This document shows positions 33,914 through 41,898 of a stretch of 64,000 nt of DNA, one piece after another. The notes beneath the pieces are model-generated. The model saw only the letters and a program-made list of their open reading frames with translations, was not told where the DNA came from and made no database searches. Origin of the DNA: Pacificitalea manganoxidans (lineage in GTDB: Bacteria; Pseudomonadota; Alphaproteobacteria; Rhodobacterales; Rhodobacteraceae). Numbering within the stretch: position 1 is the stretch's first letter; each line of letters starts with the position of its first letter. The stretch lies in assembly GCF_002504165.1 (NCBI RefSeq), contig NZ_CP021404.1, forward strand, positions 2,356,001-2,420,000. The letters run 5' to 3'. A program made the position numbers and the translations under genes.

Positions 33914-35634
33914 GCCTTGTTCATCCATTGGTACAACCATGTTTCGGAAAGCTTTCGCCCGTAACCGGTCAGATGCGCGACCAGTTCCATTGCCGCAGCC
34001 CCTTCCGGCGCGGCATCGATGACCAGACGCCAGATCTGCGTGCCATCTATGCGCGACAGGGCGATATGCTCGATTTTTCCGCGCGATATCGACACGACCG
34101 GCTCGATTTCATCCTCCGGGGCGGCGCTGCCCAGCATCCCGCCTTCGAAATCGACGACGAATTTGCGCCCGCGCGAGGTGCGATCGGCCTCCGCCACACC
34201 GGAGACCCCACCGGGTCCGGTGCGGGTTTCGAGCACATAGGCCAATTCGCCATCGGCATTGGGCGGCAGGTCGCCCCAGCTGAGACTATAGGCGTAGCTG
34301 CGGGCTTCCCCGGCGCGGGGGGCGGCATCCGGGGTCCAGAAAGCCACGATATTGTCGTTGACCTCCAGATCGGTCGGGATCTCGACCAGAACGACCTTGC
34401 CCGGCCCCCAGTCAGACGTAGGCGTGACCTCCACCGAGGGGCGATCCTGATAATGCGCTTCGGCATCCTGATAATCGGCAAAAGCGCGGTCACGCTGATA
34501 AAGTCCAAACCCTTCGAGCCCCGGCTCCGCAAAAAACGAGGTGGCCAGCCGCGAAGGATTGTTGAGCGCCCGCCACAGCCGATCCCCGCCCGCGCGGGTG
34601 ATCGACAGGCCGTTACTGTCGTGGACCTGCTTGCGGTAATCATCGAACTGGGCGCGGTTGCCTTCGGCGAAAAGATACATCGACGTCAGCGGCGCGATGC
34701 CCAGACGTTCGACATCCGCGCGGAAGAACAGCCGCGCGGTGACATCGATGCGCGTGGCGTTGCCCGGTTGGATGACGAACCGATACGCCCCGGTGACCGA
34801 ACGGCTGTCCAGCGTCGCATGCACGGTGACGGTGCGCGCGCCCGGCGCGGGCCGCTCGACGTAGAAGGCGGTGAAGACGGGGAATTCCTCGCCATTGGGC
34901 CCGGCGGTGTTGACGGCCAGCCCACGCGCGGAAATGCCATAGGTGCTGCCCCGGCCAAGCGCGCGGAAATAGGATGCGCCCTGAAAGGCGATCAGCTCAT
35001 CCATGCGATCGGCGGCGTTCAGCGGGTAGTTCAGCCGGAACCCGGCCACGCCGGGGAAGCTTTCGACCGCGCCGACCTTCTCGCGGGCGTCACCGTGATA
35101 GCGAAAATCGTCGGGACCAAAGCGCATTGGGCTGACCTGCCCGTCGGCAAGTTCGTAGATCGCCACCGGCTCCTCGAACAGCCAGCCCAGATGATAGGCG
35201 TGCAGCCGGAACAGCGCGTCGGACCCGGCCCAGCGGGCATGGTCGGCATCGAACTGGATCATGCGGTAGTCGTCGAAATCCAGCGCCTTGGCAAAGCCGG
35301 TGCCGCGATGGGGCGGCTGATAGGCGCGGGTAGCGCGGGTTTCGGCCTGCGTCGTCAGCCAATCGAACAACTGGTCCGAGGTCACATCTGACGGAAGCTC
35401 TTCGACCACGCCGTCAGTGGGGGCGATCCGCGCCACCGCGCCGTCCTGCGCCCGTGCGCCGCCGGGCAGACCGGCGAGCCCGACCAGACCGCCAAGCCCG
35501 GCCAGAACGGCCCGTCGCGACACCCCGCGATGGCGCGCCCGCGCGGGGGCTGTCAGGGGATTGGAAATGAAATCTGCCTTGGAAAATAGCATCGTGGTCG
35601 GGCGAAGCCGATGTCTCTGACTGTCTGCGTTCAT
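33910..35634 (-). CDS. opgG: Periplasmic glucan biosynthesis protein OpgG
   Basis: A 574-residue periplasmic protein needed for making or branching osmoregulated periplasmic glucans. The signal region has a twin-arginine motif (SRRAVLAGLGGLVGLAG) and a cleavage site near GGARAQD, so it is exported by Tat. The mature part shows OpgG/MdoG features such as QFDADHARW, FPVFTAFYVERP, LVEIPTDLEVNDNIVAFW and a C-terminal immunoglobulin-like domain. An ATG at 35634 was chosen; a GTG two codons upstream or the ATG at 35592 are alternatives. First gene of the opg operon. Confidence 0.93.
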   Translation of the reverse strand: MNADSQRHRLRPTTMLFSKADFISNPLTAPARARHRGVSRRAVLAGLGGLVGLAGLPGGARAQDGAVARIAPTDGVVEELPSDVTSDQLFDWLTTQAETRATRAYQPPHRGTGFAKALDFDDYRMIQFDADHARWAGSDALFRLHAYHLGWLFEEPVAIYELADGQVSPMRFGPDDFRYHGDAREKVGAVESFPGVAGFRLNYPLNAADRMDELIAFQGASYFRALGRGSTYGISARGLAVNTAGPNGEEFPVFTAFYVERPAPGARTVTVHATLDSRSVTGAYRFVIQPGNATRIDVTARLFFRADVERLGIAPLTSMYLFAEGNRAQFDDYRKQVHDSNGLSITRAGGDRLWRALNNPSRLATSFFAEPGLEGFGLYQRDRAFADYQDAEAHYQDRPSVEVTPTSDWGPGKVVLVEIPTDLEVNDNIVAFWTPDAAPRAGEARSYAYSLSWGDLPPNADGELAYVLETRTGPGGVSGVAEADRTSRGRKFVVDFEGGMLGSAAPEDEIEPVVSISRGKIEHIALSRIDGTQIWRLVIDAAPEGAAAMELVAHLTGYGRKLSETWLYQWMNKA

Positions 35635-35640
35635 GAACAC

Positions 35641-36024
35641 TCAAACCGGGAGGGGCGCGGCCGCGCCGTGGGAGGTAAATTGCGCTAGGTCCGCTCCCGC
35701 ATATCCCTAAACGGGAGATGCTGCAGCGCAGCTGACGCATTGCGACGATGCTCTATCGTGGAGACAGGAACAAGAAAATGCCCATTTGTCGGTTGCTTGG
35801 GCAAAACCTCACCGATTCTCGCCGCTGGTGCGGGCCGAATGCCGCCGAATCCGGCAGATGGACAACGGCGGCGCCCGGAACCGGCCGGCGCACCACAGGG
35901 ACGCAGAAGGCGCAAAGCCCCATGCGCCGCGTCATGCGGAGCGCAAAGGGAGAACGCGCCACGAGCGCGCAACCAAGAGACCGTGACCACCGCTGTGATC
36001 GCCTCATTCGCAAAGGAGAGTAAA
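35641..36024. other. Upstream region of the opg operon, no gene found
   Basis: About 384 bases between opgG and tRNA-Leu. It should hold the opg promoter, but no clear promoter pair was recognised. The block around 35890-35990 repeats CGC/GCGC words but shows no stable element I can name. Confidence 0.5.
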
Positions 36025-36111
36025 TGGTGCGGTCGAGAAGACTCGAACTTCCACGGGAGTTACCCCACAGCGACCTCAACGCTGCGCGTCTACCAATTCC
36101 GCCACGACCGC
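36025..36111 (-). tRNA. tRNA-Leu (anticodon GAG)
   Basis: An 87-base type II tRNA with encoded CCA. On the minus strand it starts GCGGTCG and its acceptor closes with CGACCGC plus A and CCA. The anticodon loop TTGAGGT gives GAG, reading CTC/CTT leucine codons. The D arm (GGCGGAATTGGTAGACGC), long variable arm and T arm (AAGTTCGAGTCTT) are all present. Confidence 0.96.
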
Positions 36112-36126
36112 ACTGTCGTGGCGCGG

Positions 36127-36155
36127 TTGATAGCGAAAGCCTTGGGGGATGAAAA
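36127..36155 (-). promoter_or_regulatory. Predicted promoter of tRNA-Leu
   Basis: On the minus strand TTTTCA (36155-36150) and TATCAA (36132-36127) stand 17 bases apart, about 16 bases upstream of the mature 5' end. The -35 match is moderate. Confidence 0.45.
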
Positions 36156-36308
36156 GAGGAATTTTGCGGGAATTTCATCGCTTGGCCGGGCGACCTTGCG
36201 GCAGCGTCTTGCCTGCACCGGTGCCGCCCCGGCGCTGGACTTGCGCGGCGGTTTCGCCCATCACGGGGACCGCCGGGAAACCGGCATCTGACGCAGGGAG
36301 CCCGCCGC

Positions 36309-37049
36309 ATGGACGATCACCAGACAGCTTTGCCGCAGGACGCAGCCACAAGCGCCACTGCCCCCGTTCCCGCCCCCGTCGCGTGGGACATCACCGAAGG
36401 GCTGACCGGCTACGAGGACGCAGTCGCGCGGATGGAACAGCGCGCCGCCGAGATCGCCGAAGGCCGCGCGCCCGAACTGGTCTGGCTGGTGGAGCATCCG
36501 CCGCTCTACACGGCGGGCACCTCTGCCCGGGATGAGGATCTGACCCAGCCGGACCGGTTTCCGGTGCATATCAGCAAGCGCGGCGGGCAGTATACCTATC
36601 ACGGCCCTGGACAGCGGGTCGCCTATGTTATGCTGGATCTGAACCGGCGCGGCCGCGACATTCGCGCCTTCGTCGAAGCGCTGGAAGGCTGGGTCATCGA
36701 TACGCTGGCGGAGTTCAACCTGCGCGGCGAAATCCGTCAGGGCCGTGTCGGCGTCTGGATCGCCCGGCCCGACCTGCCGCCACTGCCCGACGGCACCCCC
36801 CGCGAAGACAAGATCGCCGCCATCGGCATCCGCCTGCGCAAATGGGTGTCGTTCCACGGCATCTCGATCAATGTGGAGCCGGACTTGGACCATTTCGGTG
36901 GCATCGTGCCCTGCGGCATTTCCGGCCACGGCGTGACGAGCCTTGTCGATCTGGGACTGCCGGTCACGCTGGGGGATCTGGACGCCGCCCTGCGACGCAG
37001 CTTCGAGGCGCGATTCGGCGCGACCAAGGACGCGCCAGAGACCGATTGA
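36309..37049 (+). CDS. lipB: Octanoyl-[ACP]:protein N-octanoyltransferase
   Basis: A 246-residue cytoplasmic enzyme that transfers octanoate from acyl carrier protein to lipoyl domains, the first step of lipoate synthesis. The signature [16 protein letters not shown] is at 91-106. The catalytic dyad is Lys168 (KIAAIGIRL) and Cys202 (GGIVPCGI). Residues 1-25 are a short Ala/Pro-rich extension. It is a single gene convergent with bamE; lipA is not in the window. Confidence 0.96.
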   Translation: MDDHQTALPQDAATSATAPVPAPVAWDITEGLTGYEDAVARMEQRAAEIAEGRAPELVWLVEHPPLYTAGTSARDEDLTQPDRFPVHISKRGGQYTYHGPGQRVAYVMLDLNRRGRDIRAFVEALEGWVIDTLAEFNLRGEIRQGRVGVWIARPDLPPLPDGTPREDKIAAIGIRLRKWVSFHGISINVEPDLDHFGGIVPCGISGHGVTSLVDLGLPVTLGDLDAALRRSFEARFGATKDAPETD

Positions 37050-37143
37050 GCGCCAATAGCCAGCGCCCAAGCGGCCCCAGCCCCCAATCGGGCCCAAGGT
37101 TCAGGCATCGGGGCCACGGCCCCTGCCCTCACCGACATGACGA

Positions 37144-37611
37144 TCAGTCGAGGAACTGGCCCGCGTCGATATTGCCGAGGCTGCCCATAAGCTGCTGGAG
37201 GAAGCCCACGCCTTCGACATTGGAGTTGGTCACACGGCGTGACAGCGCGACGACCCGACCATCCTCAAGCGTGAACCGCTCGATATTTGAGACCCGGCCA
37301 CCGGCGTCGAACCGGATCGCGACGACCTGACGATCGACGATTTCAGGCTCGAACGGGCCAAAGCGGCGCTCGCGCTTCGACACATAGTAATAGCCGCTGC
37401 CATCCAGCACGCCACCGGCGCTGGGGGTGCCCACGGCCTCCGCCACCGACTCGCGCGTGTCCTGCCCGACCTGCAACGCAGCGAGGTCTTGCTCGGACGG
37501 CACATAGCCGTGATTTTGGTAAACGGACGTGCAGGCCCCTAGGGACAACATCACGGCGCCAAACAGCGCCGCCTTCATCGCCGCACCTGCGGTCACGGCT
37601 TGTCTTGCCAT
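37144..37611 (-). CDS. bamE: Outer-membrane assembly lipoprotein BamE (SmpA/OmlA)
   Basis: A 155-residue lipoprotein of the BAM complex that inserts beta-barrel proteins in the outer membrane. The lipobox LGAC places the lipidated Cys at residue 27. The fold is recognisable in SEQDLAALQVGQDTRESVAEAVGTPS, then GSGYYYVSKRERR and VVAIRFDAGGRVSNIERF. An internal ATG at 37578 (MKAALFGAV) would give a more standard signal peptide. It is divergent from the DUF177 gene, a common alphaproteobacterial arrangement. Confidence 0.9.
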   Translation of the reverse strand: MARQAVTAGAAMKAALFGAVMLSLGACTSVYQNHGYVPSEQDLAALQVGQDTRESVAEAVGTPSAGGVLDGSGYYYVSKRERRFGPFEPEIVDRQVVAIRFDAGGRVSNIERFTLEDGRVVALSRRVTNSNVEGVGFLQQLMGSLGNIDAGQFLD

Positions 37612-37695
37612 CCTGCCCTCTTGCCTTGCGGTCTTTCGCCTGTTTAACGGGCTTACAGGACCATTCGCCGCTGTTCAAGAAAGGAACGCCCGCCA

Positions 37696-38262
37696 ATGCA
37701 GGAGCCCTCGAAAACCGTGTTGCGGCTGACCGCGCTGCCCGCGCGCCGTCCGACTGAATTCACGCTGGAGCCGGATCAGGCCGCGCGGCGCAAATTGGCG
37801 CGCGAACTGGAGCTGACAGAGCTGAGCAAATTGCGGTTCAGCGGCACCCTGCGTCCGGTGGGGCGCAACGACTGGCAACTGGACGGCACGCTGGGCGCGA
37901 CGGTGGAGCAGCCCTGCGGCGTGACGCTGGCCCCGGTGCGGACCCGCATCGATGAAACCGTGCGCCGCCGCTATTCCGACAGCTATACCGCGCCCGATGA
38001 AACCGAAGCGGAAGTGCCCGAAGACGACACGCTGGAGCCGCTGCCCGAGACCGTCGACCTGAACGCGGTGATGGCGGAGGCGCTGACCCTTGCCGTTCCA
38101 GCCTTCCCCCGCGCACCGGGCGCGGAACTGGGCGCGCAGGTCTTCGCCCCCGAAGGGGTCGAGCCGCTGACCGAAGAAAAGGTCAAACCTTTTGCCGCGC
38201 TGGCGGATCTCAAAAAGAAACTTGGTAACGGCGACGACACCGGCAACGGGGGCGCCGCGTGA
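37696..38262 (+). CDS. DUF177 (YceD-like) protein
   Basis: A 188-residue cytoplasmic protein. YceD/DUF177 members affect 23S rRNA accumulation and are usually linked to rpmF (ribosomal protein L32) and fatty-acid genes. Family features are ELTELSKLRFSGTLRPVGRNDWQLDGTLGATVEQPCGVTLAPV and the ETVDLNAVMAEALTLAVPAFPR stretch. The C-terminus is low complexity (GNGDDTGNGGAA). Here the next gene is a PfkB kinase overlapping by four bases, not rpmF, which is unusual. Confidence 0.9.
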   Translation: MQEPSKTVLRLTALPARRPTEFTLEPDQAARRKLARELELTELSKLRFSGTLRPVGRNDWQLDGTLGATVEQPCGVTLAPVRTRIDETVRRRYSDSYTAPDETEAEVPEDDTLEPLPETVDLNAVMAEALTLAVPAFPRAPGAELGAQVFAPEGVEPLTEEKVKPFAALADLKKKLGNGDDTGNGGAA

Positions 38263-39200
38263 GCGCAGCCGCCGACATGCTGCGCCAGCCCGATCTGCGC
38301 GCGGCCACCGCCACGGCGCCGGTGCTATGTGTGGGGGCGGTGCTGTGGGATATCGTCGGGCGCACCCCGCGAGAGATGCGGCTGGGCTCCGATCAGCCGG
38401 GGCGCATCGTGCGCATCCCCGGCGGGGTCGCGCTCAACATCGCGATGGCCCTGCGCCGTGCCGGGCTGCGGGCTGAATTGCTGGGGGCGGTCGGACGCGA
38501 TTTCGAAGGGGACGGCCTGATCGCCGCCTGCGCGAAGCTGGGCCTTGGCACCGATCACCTTTACCGCTCCGAAGATCTGGCCACCGATACCTATATGGCG
38601 ATCGAGGGTGCGGGCGATCTGACAGCCGCGATTGCCGATGTGCATTCGCTGGAACAGGCAGGCGACAAGATCCTGCGCCCACTGGCCGATGGCACGCTGG
38701 GCACGGCAGATACCCCGTTCGCCGGGGTCGTGGCGCTGGACGGCAACCTGACCGAAACGCTGCTCGCCGAGATCGCGCAGAGCCCGCTTTTCGCCCAGGC
38801 GGATCTGCGCATCGCGCCCGCCTCGCCCGGCAAGGCGGAGCGGCTTCTGCCCCTGCTCGACCATCCGCGCGCGGTTCTCTACGTCAATCTAGAGGAGGCC
38901 GGGCTGCTGTGTCAGGCGCAATTCGGCACTGCGCGGGACGCGGCGGCGGCATTGGCGGCGCGCGGCGCGGGCCGGATACTCGTGACCGATGGCGGGGGCG
39001 AGACCGCCGAAGCCCGCGACGGCGACATCATCTGCGGGCGCCCGCCCAAGGTGACGGTCACGCGGGTCACTGGGGCTGGCGACACGTTCATGGCCGCCCA
39101 TATCGCCGCCGAACTGGCCGGGGCAGACCGGGCAGCCGCGCTGGAGCGGGCGCTGGCAGCAGCGGCGGCCTATGTCTCGGGCGAGACCGCAGGCGCGTGA
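38259..39200 (+). CDS. PfkB family carbohydrate/nucleoside kinase
   Basis: A 313-residue ribokinase-fold kinase. The two signatures are visible: GGVALNIAMALRRAGLRAELLGAVGRDFEGD (residues about 55-85) and VTGAGDTFMAA with the catalytic Asp275. Fold and length resemble pseudouridine kinase (PsuK-like) members of alphaproteobacteria, but the usual partner psuG is not next to it, so the substrate is open. It overlaps the DUF177 gene by four bases, which couples their translation. Confidence 0.87.
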   Translation: MSAAADMLRQPDLRAATATAPVLCVGAVLWDIVGRTPREMRLGSDQPGRIVRIPGGVALNIAMALRRAGLRAELLGAVGRDFEGDGLIAACAKLGLGTDHLYRSEDLATDTYMAIEGAGDLTAAIADVHSLEQAGDKILRPLADGTLGTADTPFAGVVALDGNLTETLLAEIAQSPLFAQADLRIAPASPGKAERLLPLLDHPRAVLYVNLEEAGLLCQAQFGTARDAAAALAARGAGRILVTDGGGETAEARDGDIICGRPPKVTVTRVTGAGDTFMAAHIAAELAGADRAAALERALAAAAAYVSGETAGA

Positions 39201-39354
39201 AGCGTCCCGCCCGCGCGGAAAACCCTGACCGATCCGGTCAGCTTGCCTTGCGGGCGGGCGCCTGCGCCCCTAGATTTCAAGGCGCCCGCGAGCGCTATTT
39301 TCCTGCGCGCGGGCGACGCCTGTTTGTTCACCCTCCCTCGTTGATCGGCCGCTC

Positions 39355-40137
39355 ATGTCCCCCAGATTAATCGAAGACGCGGCTGCCGCGCTCGACCCGC
39401 AACCGCCACGCCGGAGGCCGGGCCTGTTCGGGCGGCTGCGCTCGTCGTTTCTGACCGGGCTGGTGGTGATCGCGCCCATCGGGCTGACAATCTGGCTGAT
39501 CTGGACGGTGATCGGCTGGATCGACGGGTTCGTCCTGCCGCTGATCCCGCATCCCTATCGGCCCAACGACTGGCTGATCCAGCATATCGGCGTCAATTTG
39601 CGGGGCGTGGGGGTGGTGATCTTCCTCGTCTTTACCGTCGTGGTGGGCTGGGTCGCCAAGGGGCTGATCGGCAAGCAGCTTCTGAAATTTGCGGAAAGCA
39701 TGGTCGACCGGATGCCGGTGGTGCGGTCGGTCTATAACGGCCTGAAACAGATTGCGGAGACGGTGTTTGCCCAGTCGGAAAGCAATTTCGACAAGGCCTG
39801 TTTGATCCAGTATCCGCGCAAGGGATTGTGGGCCGTCGGGTTCGTCTCGACCACGACCAAGGGCGAAATCGCCCGACGGGTGCCCACCGAGGACCGCATG
39901 ATTTCCGTGTTCCTGCCGACAACCCCCAACCCCACATCGGGCTTTCTGCTATTCGTGCCCGAAAGTGAGTTGATCTATCTCGACATGCAGGTCGAAGACG
40001 CGGCGAAACTGGTCATCTCCGCCGGGCTGGTCTACCCCGCCGACCGGCTGCCGCCGGAACTGGCCGCGGCGCGCGGCGCGGACCCGGCCCCTGCCGGGCA
40101 GATCGCCCCAACGCCTGAACGAATGCACGACGCCTGA
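39355..40137 (+). CDS. DUF502 membrane protein
   Basis: A 260-residue inner-membrane protein with two strong membrane segments, about residues 30-55 (LTGLVVIAPIGLTIWLIWTVIGW) and 80-105, then a soluble domain with the DUF502 motif RMPVVRSVYNGLKQIAETVFAQ and FLPTTPNPTSGFLLFVP. Family members occur widely in bacteria and plants; a clear function is not established, though transport or envelope regulation has been suggested. Single gene after a 154-base gap. Confidence 0.9.
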   Translation: MSPRLIEDAAAALDPQPPRRRPGLFGRLRSSFLTGLVVIAPIGLTIWLIWTVIGWIDGFVLPLIPHPYRPNDWLIQHIGVNLRGVGVVIFLVFTVVVGWVAKGLIGKQLLKFAESMVDRMPVVRSVYNGLKQIAETVFAQSESNFDKACLIQYPRKGLWAVGFVSTTTKGEIARRVPTEDRMISVFLPTTPNPTSGFLLFVPESELIYLDMQVEDAAKLVISAGLVYPADRLPPELAAARGADPAPAGQIAPTPERMHDA

Positions 40138-40210
40138 GCGCTGGATCGCGGCCGGTACAGGGCATGTCGACGCCCATGATCGGAACCATACGTTACGCGG
40201 TCGGGCCTAA

Positions 40211-41245
40211 TCAGCCGAACATTTCGCGCAGGTTCACCGTCTCGCGTTCGTTCAGATCGTCCATATGCCCGGCAAGGAACGCCTCCATCGCCGCGCGGCC
40301 CCGTGCCTTCAGCCCAAACAGGACAGCAGGCGTCGGCACCAGTTTGGTCGCCACGGAAAGCTGCGTCATCAAGTCGTCATCCGCGATCATATGGGTCAAC
40401 ACCCGCTTCATCGCGCCTTGGGGGATGGTGCCCGCATCGACCAGTCGTTGCACGAATTCGATCGCGCGCAATTCGCGCAGGAGCGAAGTGTTGAAGCTGA
40501 TTTCATTGATCCGGTTCTGAATATCTTGCGCACTGACCGGCACCGCCTCGCGATAAAGCGGGTTTATGTTGACGATCATGATGTCTGACGGCAGCTCCGG
40601 CGCGAAGAGCGGGAAAAGCGCGGGGTTTCCGGTATAGCCGCCATCCCAATAGGCCTCGGTCACGCCGGTGACCGGATCGGTCAGTTCCACCGCCTGAAAG
40701 ATCGTCGGCAGGCAGGCGGATGCAAGGATGACCTGCGTGTTGATCTCATCATCCGCGAACACCCGGATCTTGCCCGTGCGCACATTGGTGGCGGATACGA
40801 ACAGCGCGGGCCCCGCCGCAGCGCAGACCCCGTCAAAATCCAGTTGCCGCACGACATATTCCAGCGGATTGCGATAGGCCGGGCCATACATATACGGCGA
40901 AATCATCCGGCTGGCGAAATCGGCCATCGTCAACGGCAGCGCCGTTTCGATCATCTGCGACATCATACCGGGCGTCGGTAGCATATGGGACATCCATGTC
41001 GTCAGGCGCAGGTCATTGACCGCGCCCATCCGTCCCCAGAGCCAATCGAGCCGGGCGCGCGCACCGGCACGCCCCCCCTCGACCAGCCCCGATTTCAACG
41101 CCGCACCGTTAAGCGCCCCAGCGGAGGTGCCGGAAATCGCAGCGATCTCGATCCCGTCTTCTTCCAGCAGCCGATCCAGCACGCCCCATGTAAAGGCCCC
41201 GTGGGCGCCGCCGCCCTGCAGGGCTAGATTGATGCGTCTGGTCAT
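40211..41245 (-). CDS. Patatin-like phospholipase
   Basis: A 344-residue lipid hydrolase of the bacterial patatin family. The oxyanion motif GGGAHGAF is at 11-18, the nucleophile elbow GTSAG at 39-43 with Ser41, and the Asp partner in DGG at 201-203. The ATG at 41245 has CGGAGA just upstream and gives the usual MTRRINLALQGGGA beginning. It shows no signal peptide, so it may act on inner-membrane phospholipid or polyester granules. Divergent from the DUF427 gene. Confidence 0.92.
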   Translation of the reverse strand: MTRRINLALQGGGAHGAFTWGVLDRLLEEDGIEIAAISGTSAGALNGAALKSGLVEGGRAGARARLDWLWGRMGAVNDLRLTTWMSHMLPTPGMMSQMIETALPLTMADFASRMISPYMYGPAYRNPLEYVVRQLDFDGVCAAAGPALFVSATNVRTGKIRVFADDEINTQVILASACLPTIFQAVELTDPVTGVTEAYWDGGYTGNPALFPLFAPELPSDIMIVNINPLYREAVPVSAQDIQNRINEISFNTSLLRELRAIEFVQRLVDAGTIPQGAMKRVLTHMIADDDLMTQLSVATKLVPTPAVLFGLKARGRAAMEAFLAGHMDDLNERETVNLREMFG

Positions 41246-41526
41246 CCGTTCTCCGATCCGGTCGCGGGCGCGTCGGTTTGCGCCGCATTGCAGCATGACT
41301 TGCCTGTCGCTGCGGTAATTTCAAGGGTGGCGCCGCCGACAGGCCCCTAGCTGGCGCAGCCCCCGTCGCATAAAAATTGCGGCCAACCCCTTTCCTCGGG
41401 CCAGAAAACCCGCATGGTATGCGCTCAGCCGACGTTGCGACACCGAGGGACATGGAACTGTTACCGGTTCGCCGTTATAGACAGCTTTCAAACCACAAAA
41501 ATCGGACGACAGGGGGAGAGACCGAG

Positions 41527-41868
41527 ATGACCGGGTATATCAAGATTCACAAGGCCGAGGGCACATGGACCGTGCGCGCCGGTGGTGCCGTCCTAGGCGA
41601 AAGCACCGCCGCGCTGGAACTGACCGAAGGCGATCTGGCGCCGACGATCTATTTCCCGCGCGAAGATATCGCGATGGCGTTCCTCGACGCCTCCGACTAC
41701 CGCACGCAATGCCCGCATAAGGGCGAGGCCAGCTATTTCGACATCGTCGTGAAGTCCGGCACCATCGGCAACGCCGCTTGGTCCTATGAGGCACCGCTGC
41801 CGGGGGCCGAGCGGATCAAGGACCATATCGCGTTCTATTCCGATCTGGTGATGGTGGAGCGCATCTGA
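41527..41868 (+). CDS. DUF427 protein
   Basis: A 113-residue soluble protein of the DUF427 family, beta-rich, with the conserved core PTIYFPREDIAMAFLDASDYRTQCPHKGEASYFDI and a final AWSYEAPLPGAERIKDHIAFY. The conserved C-P-H-K-G patch hints at a small active or binding site. AGGGGGAGAG precedes the start. No function is known. It ends convergently with the sensor kinase gene. Confidence 0.88.
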   Translation: MTGYIKIHKAEGTWTVRAGGAVLGESTAALELTEGDLAPTIYFPREDIAMAFLDASDYRTQCPHKGEASYFDIVVKSGTIGNAAWSYEAPLPGAERIKDHIAFYSDLVMVERI

Positions 41869-41898
41869 CGCGTCATATGCCCCCTTCGGCGGTCGCGG

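Noticed and set aside
36000-36170. Frame reading GREDSNFHGSYPTATSTLRVYQFRH
   Set aside because: A well-known spurious translation of tRNA-Leu on the opposite strand.
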